From positions 2,480,001 through 2,544,000 of the forward strand of contig NZ_CP049933.1 of assembly GCF_011382985.1 (NCBI RefSeq): DNA of 64,000 nt. The letters run 5' to 3'. Position 1 is the stretch's first letter, and the number at the start of each line of letters is the position of its first letter. Below, piece by piece: positions 9,365 to 18,948 of this stretch. The position numbers were made by a program, and so were the translations under genes. The notes beneath the pieces are model-generated. The model was not told the origin of the DNA. It made no database searches and saw only the letters and a list, made by a program, of their open reading frames with translations. The stretch comes from Leucobacter coleopterorum. GTDB taxonomy: Bacteria; Actinomycetota; Actinomycetes; Actinomycetales; Microbacteriaceae.

Positions 9365-10664
9365 ATGGTGGATCAGGATCAGCCCGGCGCACACAACACT
9401 CCCGCGGAGGGCGCGCCGGATCCTCACCCCCAAACGAAACCCTCCAAAATGTCGCACCGCACCAAGATCCTCATCGGCGCGGGCGCAGCGCTTGTGCTAA
9501 TCCTGGCCGCAGGAGGCACCGCTTTCGCCCTGCTCAACCCGTCGGCCCCGAGCCAGCCAAAACCGCCGCACCAAAAACTCCAAAACCGACCGCGACCCCG
9601 ACCCCGACACCCACCACATCCGCAGCCCCCAAATCCGTCAAGGTCATCGCGATGGGTGACATGCTGCCCCACGACTCGGTGAATGCCAACGCGCTACAAC
9701 CAGACGGCAGCTACAACTACGCCCCGTTTTTCGACGGCATCAAATCTGAGCTCGACGCGGCAGATCTCACCTTCTGCAACCTCGAGGTGCCAACAGCGGG
9801 CGTCGATTTTGGCATCAGCGGCTACCCCACGTTCAACGCACCAACAGAGTTCTCCCGCGATCTGCACGGCGCCGCGGGCTGCGACCTGGTCAACACGGCC
9901 ACAAACCACACCGCCGACAAAGGCACGGCAGGCATCGCGGCCACCAGAAATACCTGGGACACCCTGACGCCCTCCTACGTGTCTGGCTCAAACCGCAGCG
10001 CGGAGGAGCAGCAAATTGTCCCGGTCGTTGAAAAAGACGGCATCAGGATCGCGCTCGTTTCGTTCGCCGAGTACTCGAACGCGCCGATCGACGGTATCTC
10101 GCTCAACCTTATGAGTAACGACGCACTGGTAGAGCAGCTCATAGCGAAGGCCCGCGAATCAGCCGACGTGGTCGTTGTGTCCGCGCACTGGGGTACCGAG
10201 GATTCGCACGAGGTCAACGCCCAGCAGCGCGACTTTGCGCAGAAGGTCGCCAATCTTGGCGCCGACGTGATCATCGGCACCGGACCGCACGTGCTGCAGC
10301 CAACAAGCTGGTTGAACCGCGCAGACGGCGGCAAAACACTTGTCTGGTACTCGATTGGCAACATGCTGAACACACAGCTCACACTCGATCAGCGCACCGG
10401 GGTGATCGCTGGGTTTGAGCTCACCAAAGATGGTGACACTGTTCAGGTGACGAACCCAACCGCCGTGCTCACCTACATGCACTACGACTGGACGCCAGCC
10501 CAAGAGGCGGCAAACGATCTGCTCGCGCGCCACAATCTGAGCCTCACACCGCTGGCTGCGGCCGACGACTTACTCGCCCGCACGACCTTCGGGTTTCAGT
10601 GGCTCAGCAGGTCGAAGCATCGTCCACGATCCTCGGCCCTGATGTCACCGTGCTGCCCCAATAG
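9365..10664 (+). CDS. CapA-family metallophosphatase-like protein, membrane-anchored (two frame breaks)
   Basis: After restoring one C near 9548 and one G near 10588 this is a 433-residue protein. Residues 1-35 are hydrophilic, followed by one membrane anchor (ILIGAGAALVLILAAGG) and a Pro/Thr/Lys linker. The rest is a CapA/PGA-synthesis domain: VIAMGDMLPHDSV, DLTFCNLEVP, NTATNHTADKG, VVVSAHWGTED, GADVIIGTGPHVLQP, VWYSIGNML. CapA proteins are linked to poly-gamma-glutamate export in Bacillus, but most actinobacterial members have no known substrate. It points opposite to the VanY-like gene (8388-9179) and converges on the site-2 protease gene. The repaired C-terminus ends VTVLPQ. Confidence 0.82.
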
Positions 10665-10688
10665 CCGCATTGGAGAAAGCAGCCGAAT

Positions 10689-12152
10689 CTACCCGAAGAA
10701 CGACACCGGCTTCACCAAGTCTGCATACACAAGCAGCAGCGTCATAAATCCTCCGACCACAACCACCGCGAAGGTGATCGGCACCATCTTGGCTGTGTCG
10801 ATGGGACCAGGGTCGGGCTTGCGGCGCAACCGCGCGATGCCGCGCTTGAGCCCCTCGTAGAGCGCACCAGCGATGTGACCACCGTCGAGCGGCATCAGTG
10901 GAATCAGGTTGAACACAAACAGTGCAACGTTCAGCGATCCCAGCAGACTAAACATGACCTGCGCGCGTGCGGCAACAGGCGCATCATCAACGCTCACAAT
11001 CTCGCCAGCAAGTCGCCCAACACCCACCACACTCATGGGCCCGTTAGGATCACGCGCCTCACTGCCAAATGCCGCGTTCCAAATGTCGACCATGCGCTCA
11101 GGCAGGTGCAGCACCATGCCCGCGACTCGAGAAACGTTGTCACCAACAAATGGCGGTACGTCGGCGACGGACTGCGGCACCATCTCAGAGGCAGGAGTCG
11201 CCCCAATCATGCCAACGGTTTCGTAGACGGGTTTGCCGGTGGCGTCGACCTTGGCTTGACCGCCGGCATCAGTGGCCTGACGCTCGTTCGCGACAGGAGT
11301 GAGTTCAAGCTCCATCTGAAAGGCTTCGCCCTGGTCGTTCTTGCGCTCGATCTTCACCGCGAGGTGTTTGCCAGGCGACTCACTCACAAGCGTGCGGAAC
11401 GCGTCCCAGTTCTCTACAGGTGCACCATCCACCGAAATCAGTTTGTCCCCGGGCAGCAGACCGGCCTCGGCCGCGGGTGCTGCGGGATCACCGCTGTCAC
11501 ACTTGGTGGCACTGCTCGATGCGGGCACGAGGCACTCGTTAATTGAGCCGAGCGTGGTGCTGTTTTGAGGCACCCCAAAGCCAACGAGCACGATGCCGAA
11601 GAACACAAACGCAAGGATCAGGTTCATGACCGGTCCACCGAGCATCACAACAATCTTCTTCCACACCGGAAGCCGATAGAACGTGCGGTGATCCTCGCCC
11701 TCCGCAATGGTCTCCGCGCTTGCCTCGCGCGCGTCGTCGACCATGCCAGCGAGTCCGTGACGCAGTTCGGTCGGCTCGACGTCACCGATGCGCTCGAGTT
11801 CAGACACGATGTCGGCGTGCTCGACCGACCCGCGAGTACGGGGTGACCCTTCCTGCACTACGGAGTTTAAGAACCCCGTAGTCGAGGCGCGCGCGGCCTC
11901 TCCGGGCTTTTTGGGCGGGTACATGCCGGTCATGGCAACGTAACCGCCGAGCGGGATCAGCTTGACCCCGTACTCGGTTTCGCCCTTGCGCTTAGACCAC
12001 AGGGTCTTGCCAAAACCAACCATGTACTGCGTGACCTTCACTCCGAAGAGTTTGGCCGGCACTAGGTGTCCGATCTCGTGCAGGGCGATCGAAACGGCGA
12101 GTCCGATCACAATGATCAGGATCCCGAACACATAGAGCAGCACTTCAATCAC
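10689..12152 (-). CDS. RseP/Rip1-type site-2 membrane metalloprotease
   Basis: This 487-residue intramembrane zinc protease carries the HEIGH catalytic motif at residues 25-29 in its first membrane segment and the second metal motif region PLDGGHIAGAL near the C-terminal membrane segments. A PDZ domain lies between (GLLPGDKLISVDGAPVENWDAF). A charged insertion of about 70 residues before the second membrane span (VVMLGGPVMNLIL) is usual in actinobacterial members. The family cleaves anti-sigma factors and other membrane proteins in regulated proteolysis. It is 40 bases downstream of dxr in the same direction, the conserved actinobacterial neighbour arrangement. The frame is intact. Confidence 0.92.
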   Translation of the reverse strand: MIEVLLYVFGILIIVIGLAVSIALHEIGHLVPAKLFGVKVTQYMVGFGKTLWSKRKGETEYGVKLIPLGGYVAMTGMYPPKKPGEAARASTTGFLNSVVQEGSPRTRGSVEHADIVSELERIGDVEPTELRHGLAGMVDDAREASAETIAEGEDHRTFYRLPVWKKIVVMLGGPVMNLILAFVFFGIVLVGFGVPQNSTTLGSINECLVPASSSATKCDSGDPAAPAAEAGLLPGDKLISVDGAPVENWDAFRTLVSESPGKHLAVKIERKNDQGEAFQMELELTPVANERQATDAGGQAKVDATGKPVYETVGMIGATPASEMVPQSVADVPPFVGDNVSRVAGMVLHLPERMVDIWNAAFGSEARDPNGPMSVVGVGRLAGEIVSVDDAPVAARAQVMFSLLGSLNVALFVFNLIPLMPLDGGHIAGALYEGLKRGIARLRRKPDPGPIDTAKMVPITFAVVVVGGFMTLLLVYADLVKPVSFFG

Positions 12153-12192
12153 TGTTTAAGATTAGCCCCTGCTGCTGTGTGGTTGCAGTGGT

Positions 12193-13281
12193 CTAGCGTG
12201 TTCGTGCTGCAATCACTTTCTGAGCCGCTTCGCGGGCCCAGCGTTCGGCTTCAAGCAGGCTCTCAAGGGTGAGCGATTCGGGAGCGGTGTGCAACTCCAG
12301 CACGTCTTGCACGGTGTCAACGATGTCGAGAAAACCGATGCGTCCCTCATGAAAAGCATCGACGGCTTCCTCGTTCGCGGCGTTGTACACCGCGGGGTAA
12401 GTCTTCCGAGCACGCCCGACGGTCTTTGCCAGTTCCACCGCTGGAAACGCATCAGAGTCTAACGGCGTAAATTGCCAGGTGGCCGCAGTCATCCAGTCGA
12501 GCGGTTCAACGGCCCCAGCGATTCGCTCAGGCCAGCTCAGCCCGAGGGCAATGGGAAGTCGCATGTCGGGGCGGGAAGCCTGCAGGATCGTGGATCCGTC
12601 AATAAATTCAACCATCGAGTGCACGATGGACTGCGGGTGGACCACCACGTCGATGCTCGAGTACGACACTCCGAATAGCAAGTGCGCTTCGATCACCTCC
12701 AGCCCCTTATTGATGAGGGTCGCCGAGTTCGTTGTGACCACCCGTCCCATGTTCCAGGTGGGGTGATTCAGCGCCTCAGCGGGGGTCACTTCTCGCAGCG
12801 AGTCTCGGGATCGCCCACGAAACGGCCCGCCCGATGCAGTTAGCACAAGCCTACGTACCTCGTCGTTCTGGCCGGACCGCAGCGCCTGCGCGATCGCTGA
12901 GTGCTCGGAGTCAACCGCCACAATCTGTCCGGGAGCAGCGAGACCGGTGACGAGCTCACCGCCAACGATCAGCGATTCTTTGTTTGCAAGGGCCAGGGTT
13001 CGCCCAGCTTTGAGCGCGGCGATTGTGGGTCCGAGACCAATCGACCCGGTGATGCCGTTCAGCACAACATCGGCGGGCACATCGCGGATCAGAGCCTCGG
13101 CCTCAACAGCTCCAAGTGCCGTGTGCTCAACATTAAACTCTTCGGCTTGCTGCCGTACCCGGTCAGCTTGGCTTCCGGCGACGAGCCCCACAACTTGAAA
13201 CTTCGAAGGGTTCTTGCGAATCACATTGAGAGCCTGCTCGCCAATCGAACCGGTGGACCCCAGAATCACAACACGCTTCAT
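12193..13281 (-). CDS. dxr: 1-deoxy-D-xylulose 5-phosphate reductoisomerase
   Basis: Dxr (IspC) makes methylerythritol 4-phosphate, the committed step of the non-mevalonate isoprenoid pathway, using NADPH. The 362-residue frame shows the dinucleotide loop GSTGSIG at residues 8-14, NGITGSIGL, LALANKESLIVGGEL, VDSEHSAI and the substrate-site segments ASGGPFRG and MGRVVTTNSATLINKG. Length is slightly short of the usual 390 but all segments are present and the frame is unbroken. It heads the minus-strand group dxr - site-2 protease, with ispG further on. Confidence 0.95.
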   Translation of the reverse strand: MKRVVILGSTGSIGEQALNVIRKNPSKFQVVGLVAGSQADRVRQQAEEFNVEHTALGAVEAEALIRDVPADVVLNGITGSIGLGPTIAALKAGRTLALANKESLIVGGELVTGLAAPGQIVAVDSEHSAIAQALRSGQNDEVRRLVLTASGGPFRGRSRDSLREVTPAEALNHPTWNMGRVVTTNSATLINKGLEVIEAHLLFGVSYSSIDVVVHPQSIVHSMVEFIDGSTILQASRPDMRLPIALGLSWPERIAGAVEPLDWMTAATWQFTPLDSDAFPAVELAKTVGRARKTYPAVYNAANEEAVDAFHEGRIGFLDIVDTVQDVLELHTAPESLTLESLLEAERWAREAAQKVIAARTR

Positions 13282-13317
13282 GATTCCATTCTGTCAGGCT
13301 TCTGCGCGGCAGCAGCA

Positions 13318-13353
13318 TCAAAAAGTGCCCGGGAGTTTTCACTCCCGGGCACT
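13318..13353 (-). terminator. Intrinsic terminator after the FKBP gene
   Basis: Arms 13324-13336 and 13341-13353 (AGTGCCCGGGAGT and its complement) are perfect, with a 4-base loop. On the minus strand the stem is followed by TTTTT. It lies 17 bases beyond the stop of the FKBP-type lipoprotein gene and before dxr, so dxr needs its own promoter. Confidence 0.88.
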
Positions 13354-13369
13354 CAATCAACCAGCTGTA

Positions 13370-14326
13370 TTACTTCGCTTCGGAGACAAGCTCCAGAACG
13401 AAGGTGCGGGTCATGCCGTCCTTGTACCCCTGCTCAGGCGGCACAGTCACCTGAACGATAGAACCGATCTTCTGCCCGACCATCGCAGCGGTGAAGCCCT
13501 CAATGAGCGCTCCCTTGGTGGTGTCAAACTCGATTCCGGTTGCGGTCCAGTTGCCGTCAAAGCGCACTGCACCGTTCCAATCGACACCAACGTAGTTGGT
13601 CATGACTTTGTCACCCTCTTTGATCTTGGCACCCTTGCCCTCTTTCAAAACCTTGATCTCAAGATCTTTCGGAGGCTCGATGCACTTAGGAATCTTGATC
13701 GTGGGCTCGGACTTGCCGTCGCCCAGATCGACCTCGGGGTACTTCTTGTCGCGCGGCTTCAGCTCATCGCAGGTCTCGGCAGTCTTCTCCGTGCTCTCAG
13801 CCTTAGCGATCTTGCCAAACTTCATGACCATGACGAGAGAGTCTGTGTTCTTAACGCCTTCAAGGCCAGCGTTTGCGGGATCCTGGCCACCAGTTACCTC
13901 CTTGACCGGAGTCACAAAAGAGATTTCCTGCCCGGGAATAGCGCACCGGAACGCATCGTAGGCCCACTCACTCAGACCATCTTTCGCGACCGGAACTGCG
14001 CTCTCGGGGGCCTGCTGAATAACCTTGCCGTCAACACCACTGAAGATGGTCATAGCAACATTGATCGAGTCGGTCGCCTTCGGCAGATCACCTTTGCCCT
14101 CTTCCATGACGGTGCGCTGGCTCTCTTTGGCCTTCACCGGCGTCTTAGAGGTGAGCTTCAGGTCTTGGCCGACCTTGCCCGAAACCTTGACAGAGTTGCT
14201 GGCTTCACCGCTCGGCAGACATTCCTTGCCGTTAGCGTCTTTGGTGGTGCCGCCTCCAGCCGCGCAGCCGCTCATAAGCAGAGCTGCGACAAGTGCGACG
14301 GGGATCAGTGTGCGCGTGCGCTTCAC
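13370..14326 (-). CDS. FKBP-type peptidyl-prolyl isomerase lipoprotein
   Basis: This 318-residue protein begins with a lipoprotein signal (lipobox MSGC, Cys21) and ends with an FKBP domain from about residue 225. The domain shows EGDKVMTNYVGVDWNG, FDTTKGALIEGFTAAMVGQKIGS and VTVPPEQGY. The family catalyses proline isomerisation on exported proteins at the outer face of the membrane. The middle region (about residues 35-215) is a weaker second FKBP-like repeat, with TIFSGVDGKVIQ and ALEGVKN-like spacing; this is inference. The start is GTG with AGGA about 6 bases upstream. It is transcribed alone, with a terminator right after it. Confidence 0.88.
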   Translation of the reverse strand: MKRTRTLIPVALVAALLMSGCAAGGGTTKDANGKECLPSGEASNSVKVSGKVGQDLKLTSKTPVKAKESQRTVMEEGKGDLPKATDSINVAMTIFSGVDGKVIQQAPESAVPVAKDGLSEWAYDAFRCAIPGQEISFVTPVKEVTGGQDPANAGLEGVKNTDSLVMVMKFGKIAKAESTEKTAETCDELKPRDKKYPEVDLGDGKSEPTIKIPKCIEPPKDLEIKVLKEGKGAKIKEGDKVMTNYVGVDWNGAVRFDGNWTATGIEFDTTKGALIEGFTAAMVGQKIGSIVQVTVPPEQGYKDGMTRTFVLELVSEAK

Positions 14327-14452
14327 GGGAGTCCTAACGTAGATAGCGTGCGCAAAACGCGCAGGTCGTCTCTAAGTGTCTCGCATTTGCTTATCTTTTG
14401 CCTGAGGACAGGCTGGATGCGTGCTGAACTCCGTGGCCCGCGCAGCAGGAGG

Positions 14453-14962
14453 CTACTTGTGGGACGAAACGCTGGCCCGAAGAATTGACCTCGCGGCCAT
14501 CACCGCTAGCACCAACACGAGCACCATCGTCGCGGCGTCGCACACAATATAGATGTAGTGCCACGGAGACTGACCCGGCGCGGCTCCGGCGAGCACCTCG
14601 TCAGTACGAGTGTTCAGGGGCGGGCGCACAAACGCAACCTTGGCCGCGAACACACACACTACGCCGAACCAGACGAGCAGTCGCGACCCCGCGATACGGG
14701 CACTCTCGGGCCAGAACGAGAGCAGGGTGAGCGCCAGCAGGATAACTCCCTCCACGATGTTGAGGGTCGCAAACACGAGGCGGCCGATCCCGAGCCCCAG
14801 CGGAATCGTGATGCCGGGTGCTTGAAATTTCAGCGGGGCTTCGATGAACGAGATGGCCGCGATCATGCCGAACCAAAGCACCGGCAGGGCAATGCGCCAG
14901 AGCTCAACCTTGATCAGTGTCCGTGTCAGTTCTGCGTTGGGGGTTGTCGCTGAACGGTTCAC
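14453..14962 (-). CDS. Small four-helix membrane protein of unknown function
   Basis: This 169-residue protein has four hydrophobic segments (about residues 25-45, 55-80, 90-112 and 138-160) separated by short charged loops. A conserved-looking loop reads FIEAPLKFQAPGI between the first two. The overall pattern resembles DUF4149/TMEM205-like membrane proteins, but I cannot confirm the family. The GTG start has AAGGAG upstream. It lies between an FKBP lipoprotein and rsmI, with no evident functional link. Confidence 0.75.
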   Translation of the reverse strand: MNRSATTPNAELTRTLIKVELWRIALPVLWFGMIAAISFIEAPLKFQAPGITIPLGLGIGRLVFATLNIVEGVILLALTLLSFWPESARIAGSRLLVWFGVVCVFAAKVAFVRPPLNTRTDEVLAGAAPGQSPWHYIYIVCDAATMVLVLVLAVMAARSILRASVSSHK

Positions 14963-14999
14963 GCCAGTACTCCTTGCTTCAACAGTATTTTATGCCGGC

Positions 15000-15821
15000 T
15001 CAGGCGCCACGAGCAGCGAGGGCAGCAGCGTACAACTCACGTGACGACAGTCCCGTCGCCTCAGAGACCGCTCGTGCGGCGTCTTTGAGTCGCTGACCCG
15101 CAGCGACGAGCCGCTGCACTTCTGTGAGTGCGTCATCGGGAGAGACCACGGTCTCGGGCGCGCCGCCAACCACAAGCACGATCTCGCCGCGCACTCCCTC
15201 ACTCGCCCAAGCAGCGAGCTCACCGAGCGAGCCGCGCCGAACCTCTTCGTGCATTTTGGTGAGCTCACGACAGACCGCGGCAGGCCGATCCTCACCGAAT
15301 GCGGTTGCGAGGTCGCTCAAGCTCGCAGCAAGCCTGACAGGGGCTTCAAAGAAGACAAGAGTGCGCCGCTCTGCGGCGAGGTCGCGTAGGGCCCGGGAAC
15401 GCTCTCCAGTTTTGCGAGGCAAGAACCCCTCGAAAGTAAAGCGATCCGTCGGCAGTCCGGCCACCGCGAGAGCGGTCACCACGGCGCTAGGCCCGGGAAT
15501 CACGGTGACCTCAACTCCGCGCTCTGCGGCCAGCTGTACCACACGAAATCCGGGATCCGACACGGTCGGCATGCCCGCGTCGCTCACAAGCACGATATCT
15601 TCGTTTGCCGCGCGATCCACGAGGGTCGCCGCACGCTCGTGTTCGTTGTGATCGTGCAGGGCGATGAGTTCGGGGCGGTTCTCGATGCCGAGCAGCCGCA
15701 TCAGTTGAATCGTGTGGCGGGTGTCTTCGGCCGCTATGACAGTGGCCTCGGCCAGCGTTTCACGGAGGCGAAATGAGGCGTCCCCCAAGTTTCCGATTGG
15801 GGTCGCTGCGAGCAGAAGCAT
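15000..15821 (-). CDS. rsmI: 16S rRNA (cytidine1402-2'-O)-methyltransferase
   Basis: RsmI uses S-adenosylmethionine to 2'-O-methylate C1402 in the ribosomal decoding centre. The 273-residue frame has the family opening LLLAATPIGNLGD, then AEDTRHT, LVSDAGMPTVSDPG, VTVIPGPSAVVTAL, and the signature DRFTFEGFLPRK. Downstream segments EAPVRLAAS and CRELTKMHEEV complete the tetrapyrrole-methylase fold. Length is normal. It is a single gene, divergent from the DsbA-like gene. Confidence 0.95.
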   Translation of the reverse strand: MLLLAATPIGNLGDASFRLRETLAEATVIAAEDTRHTIQLMRLLGIENRPELIALHDHNEHERAATLVDRAANEDIVLVSDAGMPTVSDPGFRVVQLAAERGVEVTVIPGPSAVVTALAVAGLPTDRFTFEGFLPRKTGERSRALRDLAAERRTLVFFEAPVRLAASLSDLATAFGEDRPAAVCRELTKMHEEVRRGSLGELAAWASEGVRGEIVLVVGGAPETVVSPDDALTEVQRLVAAGQRLKDAARAVSEATGLSSRELYAAALAARGA

Positions 15822-15889
15822 ACTCCAATGGTACGCGCAGCCGGGAGTTGCCAGGTGCCAGTGTGGTCACCCTGACACAATGTCTTGTT

Positions 15890-16975
15890 ATGAGCACCCC
15901 CGAGATGCCCACAGTGTCCACCCCTCCGCCGCACCCGTACGCCACGGTGCCGAACAACAGCAACGGTCGTGGTTTCGCGATCGCGGCGATGGCCGCCGGG
16001 CTGCTTTCACTGCTGACCACAGTGGTGGGGGTGTTTTATGGCGCCATGTTTGTATTCGTAGGGATCGGACTCGCAATCATTGCGATCGGGCTCGGGATCA
16101 CGGCGCTCATTCTCAAGCAGCGCCCTATCGCACCAAGCATCGTTGGTCTCGGCTCCGGTGTCCTATCGCTTTTGTCGGCGGTTGTTGTCGGAACTCTTGT
16201 TATGGGAGGAACCATCGCGGCCCCCGTCAACCAGGAGGCAGGCAGCTCAAACAACTCAACACCATCTCAGGGAATCGAGGCGAAGTGGCCATCTAACATG
16301 GCAAGCGGTGGTGTTCTGTTTCTCGGCGGCTCAGCCGGTGGAGGCGAAGTGGCGACCTCTGCGGCACCTGCAAACGGCGCTGCTCCCGACACCAGCCTGA
16401 CCGGAGGAAGCGCTGCTCCGAAGAACCAGATCCAGCTCTATGTCGACTACATGTGCCCGGCGTGTGGGGCGTTCGAAGCGACCAACCTCGACACCATCGA
16501 ATCGGCACTCGCAGGCGGCGATACAAGCCTTGAGCTGCGCCCGCTAACGTTCCTTGACGGCGCTTCGCAGGGCAGCTACTACTCCTCGCGAGCTTCGGCT
16601 GCCCTTGCCTGCGTTGTAGATTCGCAGCCGGAACTCGCTTGGAAGACACACACCGCCCTGCTCGATCCCAACAATCAGCCAGAAGAGGGCACCACCGGCC
16701 CCGATAACAAACAGCTCATTTCAATGCTAAACAAGGCAACAGGTGGTCTCAGCGACACGACGCAGTCCTGCATCACCGAAGAGACCTACGTGCCGTTCGC
16801 GCAGGGACTGAGCGCATGGCTTCTCAACAGCCCTGTCCCAAACGCGAAGGACCCCAGGCTCATGGTCTCCAGCACACCGACTGCCGTCGTGAACGGGACC
16901 CCCTACTCTGGCAGCATCACAGATGCTGCGGCCTTCAAGAAGTTCTTGACGGATCAGGGCGTCACGCTGAAGTAG
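15890..16975 (+). CDS. Membrane-anchored DsbA-like thioredoxin-fold protein
   Basis: This 361-residue protein has a short Pro/Thr-rich cytoplasmic N-terminus, two or three hydrophobic segments (about residues 30-110) and an external domain. That domain has a thioredoxin-type active site in YVDYMCPACGAFEA (CPAC near residue 190) and a cis-Pro loop STPTAVVNG. The family oxidises or isomerises disulfides in exported proteins. Further cysteines are present in ALACVVD and QSCITEE. The ATG at 15890 is chosen over an upstream in-frame start at 15773 because the extra residues overlap the divergent rsmI start. It is followed 24 bases later by an MFS transporter. Confidence 0.85.
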   Translation: MSTPEMPTVSTPPPHPYATVPNNSNGRGFAIAAMAAGLLSLLTTVVGVFYGAMFVFVGIGLAIIAIGLGITALILKQRPIAPSIVGLGSGVLSLLSAVVVGTLVMGGTIAAPVNQEAGSSNNSTPSQGIEAKWPSNMASGGVLFLGGSAGGGEVATSAAPANGAAPDTSLTGGSAAPKNQIQLYVDYMCPACGAFEATNLDTIESALAGGDTSLELRPLTFLDGASQGSYYSSRASAALACVVDSQPELAWKTHTALLDPNNQPEEGTTGPDNKQLISMLNKATGGLSDTTQSCITEETYVPFAQGLSAWLLNSPVPNAKDPRLMVSSTPTAVVNGTPYSGSITDAAAFKKFLTDQGVTLK

Positions 16976-16999
16976 GCACGCTGCTAGGCTTGGTCGGCT

Positions 17000-18247
17000 A
17001 TGCCCCGTAACCATTCCAGCGCTCCCGGCGATCCCGCCCCCGTCACCCTTCTCGCGCAGACGGGCCTCGGTTACTTTCCGCTCGCGTTCGTGTCGCGGTT
17101 GCCGTTCGCGATGATGGTCATCGGTGTCCTAACACTGGTGGTATCGGTACGCGGATCCGTTGAGCTAGCTGGGCTTAGCTCGGCACTCGTGGGGATCGGC
17201 GCCGCGCTCATCGGCCCCCTCATTGGGGCGGCTGCAGATCGCTTTGGGCAGCGACCGACACTGCTACTCGCAGCGGTTGTGAACAGTGCGGCCCTCGGCC
17301 TGCTCGCCTGGGTGACTTACAGCGACTCACCCGACTGGGTCATGATGGCGGTGGCGTTTGTTACCGGCGCCTCTGGCCCACAGACGTCGCCCATGTCGCG
17401 GTCCCGTTTAGTCTCAATCATTCAGACAGCGTTACCGTCTGAGCGACGCCCGCGCACCATCTCGACCGTGCTCGCTTACGAATCCGCCGCTGACGAGATG
17501 GTCTTTGTCTTCGGCCCGGTCGTGGTTGGGTTGCTCGCAACCACTGTTGGGGCGTGGGCCCCGGTGACGGGTGCCGCGATCCTCACCCTCGTGTTTGTGG
17601 TGGCATTTGCGCTGCACCACACAAGCGCCCCCGCCCGTTCCAAGGCAGAACGCGCGGCCACGCTCGCGCCGGCGTCAGAGCTCGTGCGTCCCACGCTGCT
17701 CGTGGTGGTGCTTGGCATCTTTGCGGTTGGGCTGGTCTTCGGATCGACGTTCACCTCACTCACCGCGTTTATGCAGGAGCGGGGTTCAGCCGAGTCAGCG
17801 GGCCTGCTCTACGGTGTGATGGGGGTCGGGTCTGCGATCCTCGCTCTTTGCGTCGCACTATTTTCACCTAAGTTCACGCTGCGTCACCGCTGGTTGGGAT
17901 TCGCGCTCTTTTTGTTGGCGGGCGAGGCTCTGCTCGCCACCGCAGACAGCATCGGCACGGTGCTCATGAGTCTGGCACTCACCGGGATCGGGATCGGCCC
18001 GCTGCTCGTAACACTTTACAGCTTCGGGGCTGCTCGCAGTCCAATCGGGCGGTCGGCAACGGTCATGACGATGCTCGGCTCAGGCATCATGCTCGGCCAG
18101 TCTCTCGCGGCGGCGATCACGGGGGCCGTCGCCGAGAACGTTGACGTTGCGACCGCCATGCTGTTGCCGCTGGGAGCCGCGGTTCTTGTGACGCTCACCG
18201 GGGCCGCAAACTGGCTACTTACGCCGTCGAGCCGCTACTCATCTTAG
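17000..18247 (+). CDS. Major facilitator superfamily transporter
   Basis: This 415-residue protein has about 12 hydrophobic segments. The conserved loop between helices 2 and 3 is present as GPLIGAAADRFGQRPTLLL (G-x3-D-R-x-G-R-R type). A central charged loop near residues 210-225 (SAPARSKAERA) separates the halves. The transported compound cannot be inferred; drug or sugar efflux-type families both fit. Its 3' end overlaps the convergent TRIC-like channel gene by 29 bases. Confidence 0.82.
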   Translation: MPRNHSSAPGDPAPVTLLAQTGLGYFPLAFVSRLPFAMMVIGVLTLVVSVRGSVELAGLSSALVGIGAALIGPLIGAAADRFGQRPTLLLAAVVNSAALGLLAWVTYSDSPDWVMMAVAFVTGASGPQTSPMSRSRLVSIIQTALPSERRPRTISTVLAYESAADEMVFVFGPVVVGLLATTVGAWAPVTGAAILTLVFVVAFALHHTSAPARSKAERAATLAPASELVRPTLLVVVLGIFAVGLVFGSTFTSLTAFMQERGSAESAGLLYGVMGVGSAILALCVALFSPKFTLRHRWLGFALFLLAGEALLATADSIGTVLMSLALTGIGIGPLLVTLYSFGAARSPIGRSATVMTMLGSGIMLGQSLAAAITGAVAENVDVATAMLLPLGAAVLVTLTGAANWLLTPSSRYSS

Positions 18248-18848
18248 GTCTCGGCAGGTGCCACCCGCGCGCCACCGAGGTAAGGCGAAGCGTGATGGCG
18301 AGTGCTCCCCCGATCAGTGAGGCGAGTGTTGCGTCCCCTCCGAGTGCCAGCACGGCGACTGCTGTGCCCGCGCCTAGAAGAGCAGAGACCGCGTAGAGCT
18401 CCCTGGTCAGCACACCAGGCACCGTGTTGACCAACACATCGCGAATCACTCCGCCACCGATTGCCGTAATTACACCAACGAGAATCGAGGTGAGTGTGCT
18501 CTGTCCCGAAAGGTAAGCGACCGCGGCACCATTTGCCGAAAACAGTCCCAGCCCGAAGGCGTCGAACACCACCTCAAAGTGACGGATGCGCGTGACGCTC
18601 GGGTGCAGGTAAAAGACCACGAGCGACCCAACAATCGCGACCGTCAGGTTCTGCCAGTGCAAAAACGACAGCGGCGGGTGCACTCCAAGCAGCATGTCGC
18701 GCAGAATCCCGCCGCCCACACCCGTAGAGGCACCGACCACCACCACCCCGAGAATATCGAGTCGGCGCCGCACACCAACCAGCGCTCCCGAGATAGCGAA
18801 GGCCAGTATGCCGGCGAGTTGCAACACTTCATACACGATCGAGGCCAT
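18219..18848 (-). CDS. TRIC/UPF0126-type membrane channel protein
   Basis: This 209-residue, seven-segment membrane protein carries the duplicated glycine-rich motif of the family: VGASTGVGGGILRDMLLG in the first half and VGVITAIGGGVIRDVLVN in the second. Bacterial members form trimeric monovalent-cation channels; some are annotated YicG/YadS and linked to glycine uptake. The ATG at 18848 (MASIVYEV) is chosen over an upstream start because homology begins there. The gene ends inside the 3' end of the convergent MFS gene. Confidence 0.88.
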   Translation of the reverse strand: MASIVYEVLQLAGILAFAISGALVGVRRRLDILGVVVVGASTGVGGGILRDMLLGVHPPLSFLHWQNLTVAIVGSLVVFYLHPSVTRIRHFEVVFDAFGLGLFSANGAAVAYLSGQSTLTSILVGVITAIGGGVIRDVLVNTVPGVLTRELYAVSALLGAGTAVAVLALGGDATLASLIGGALAITLRLTSVARGWHLPRPKMSSGSTA

Positions 18849-18948
18849 CACAGGGCTTGAGTGTAGCGGGTTGGGGTCGCTTCCAGCGCGCGGAATAGAC
18901 ACGATTCCCAGGCCGTTACACTTCCCGGTATCACCGCCAGGTGAAAGA

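Noticed and set aside
13214-14488. Plus-strand open frame of over 400 codons opposite the FKBP gene
   Set aside because: It runs through the FKBP terminator and is antisense to a clear lipoprotein gene. No family features are seen.
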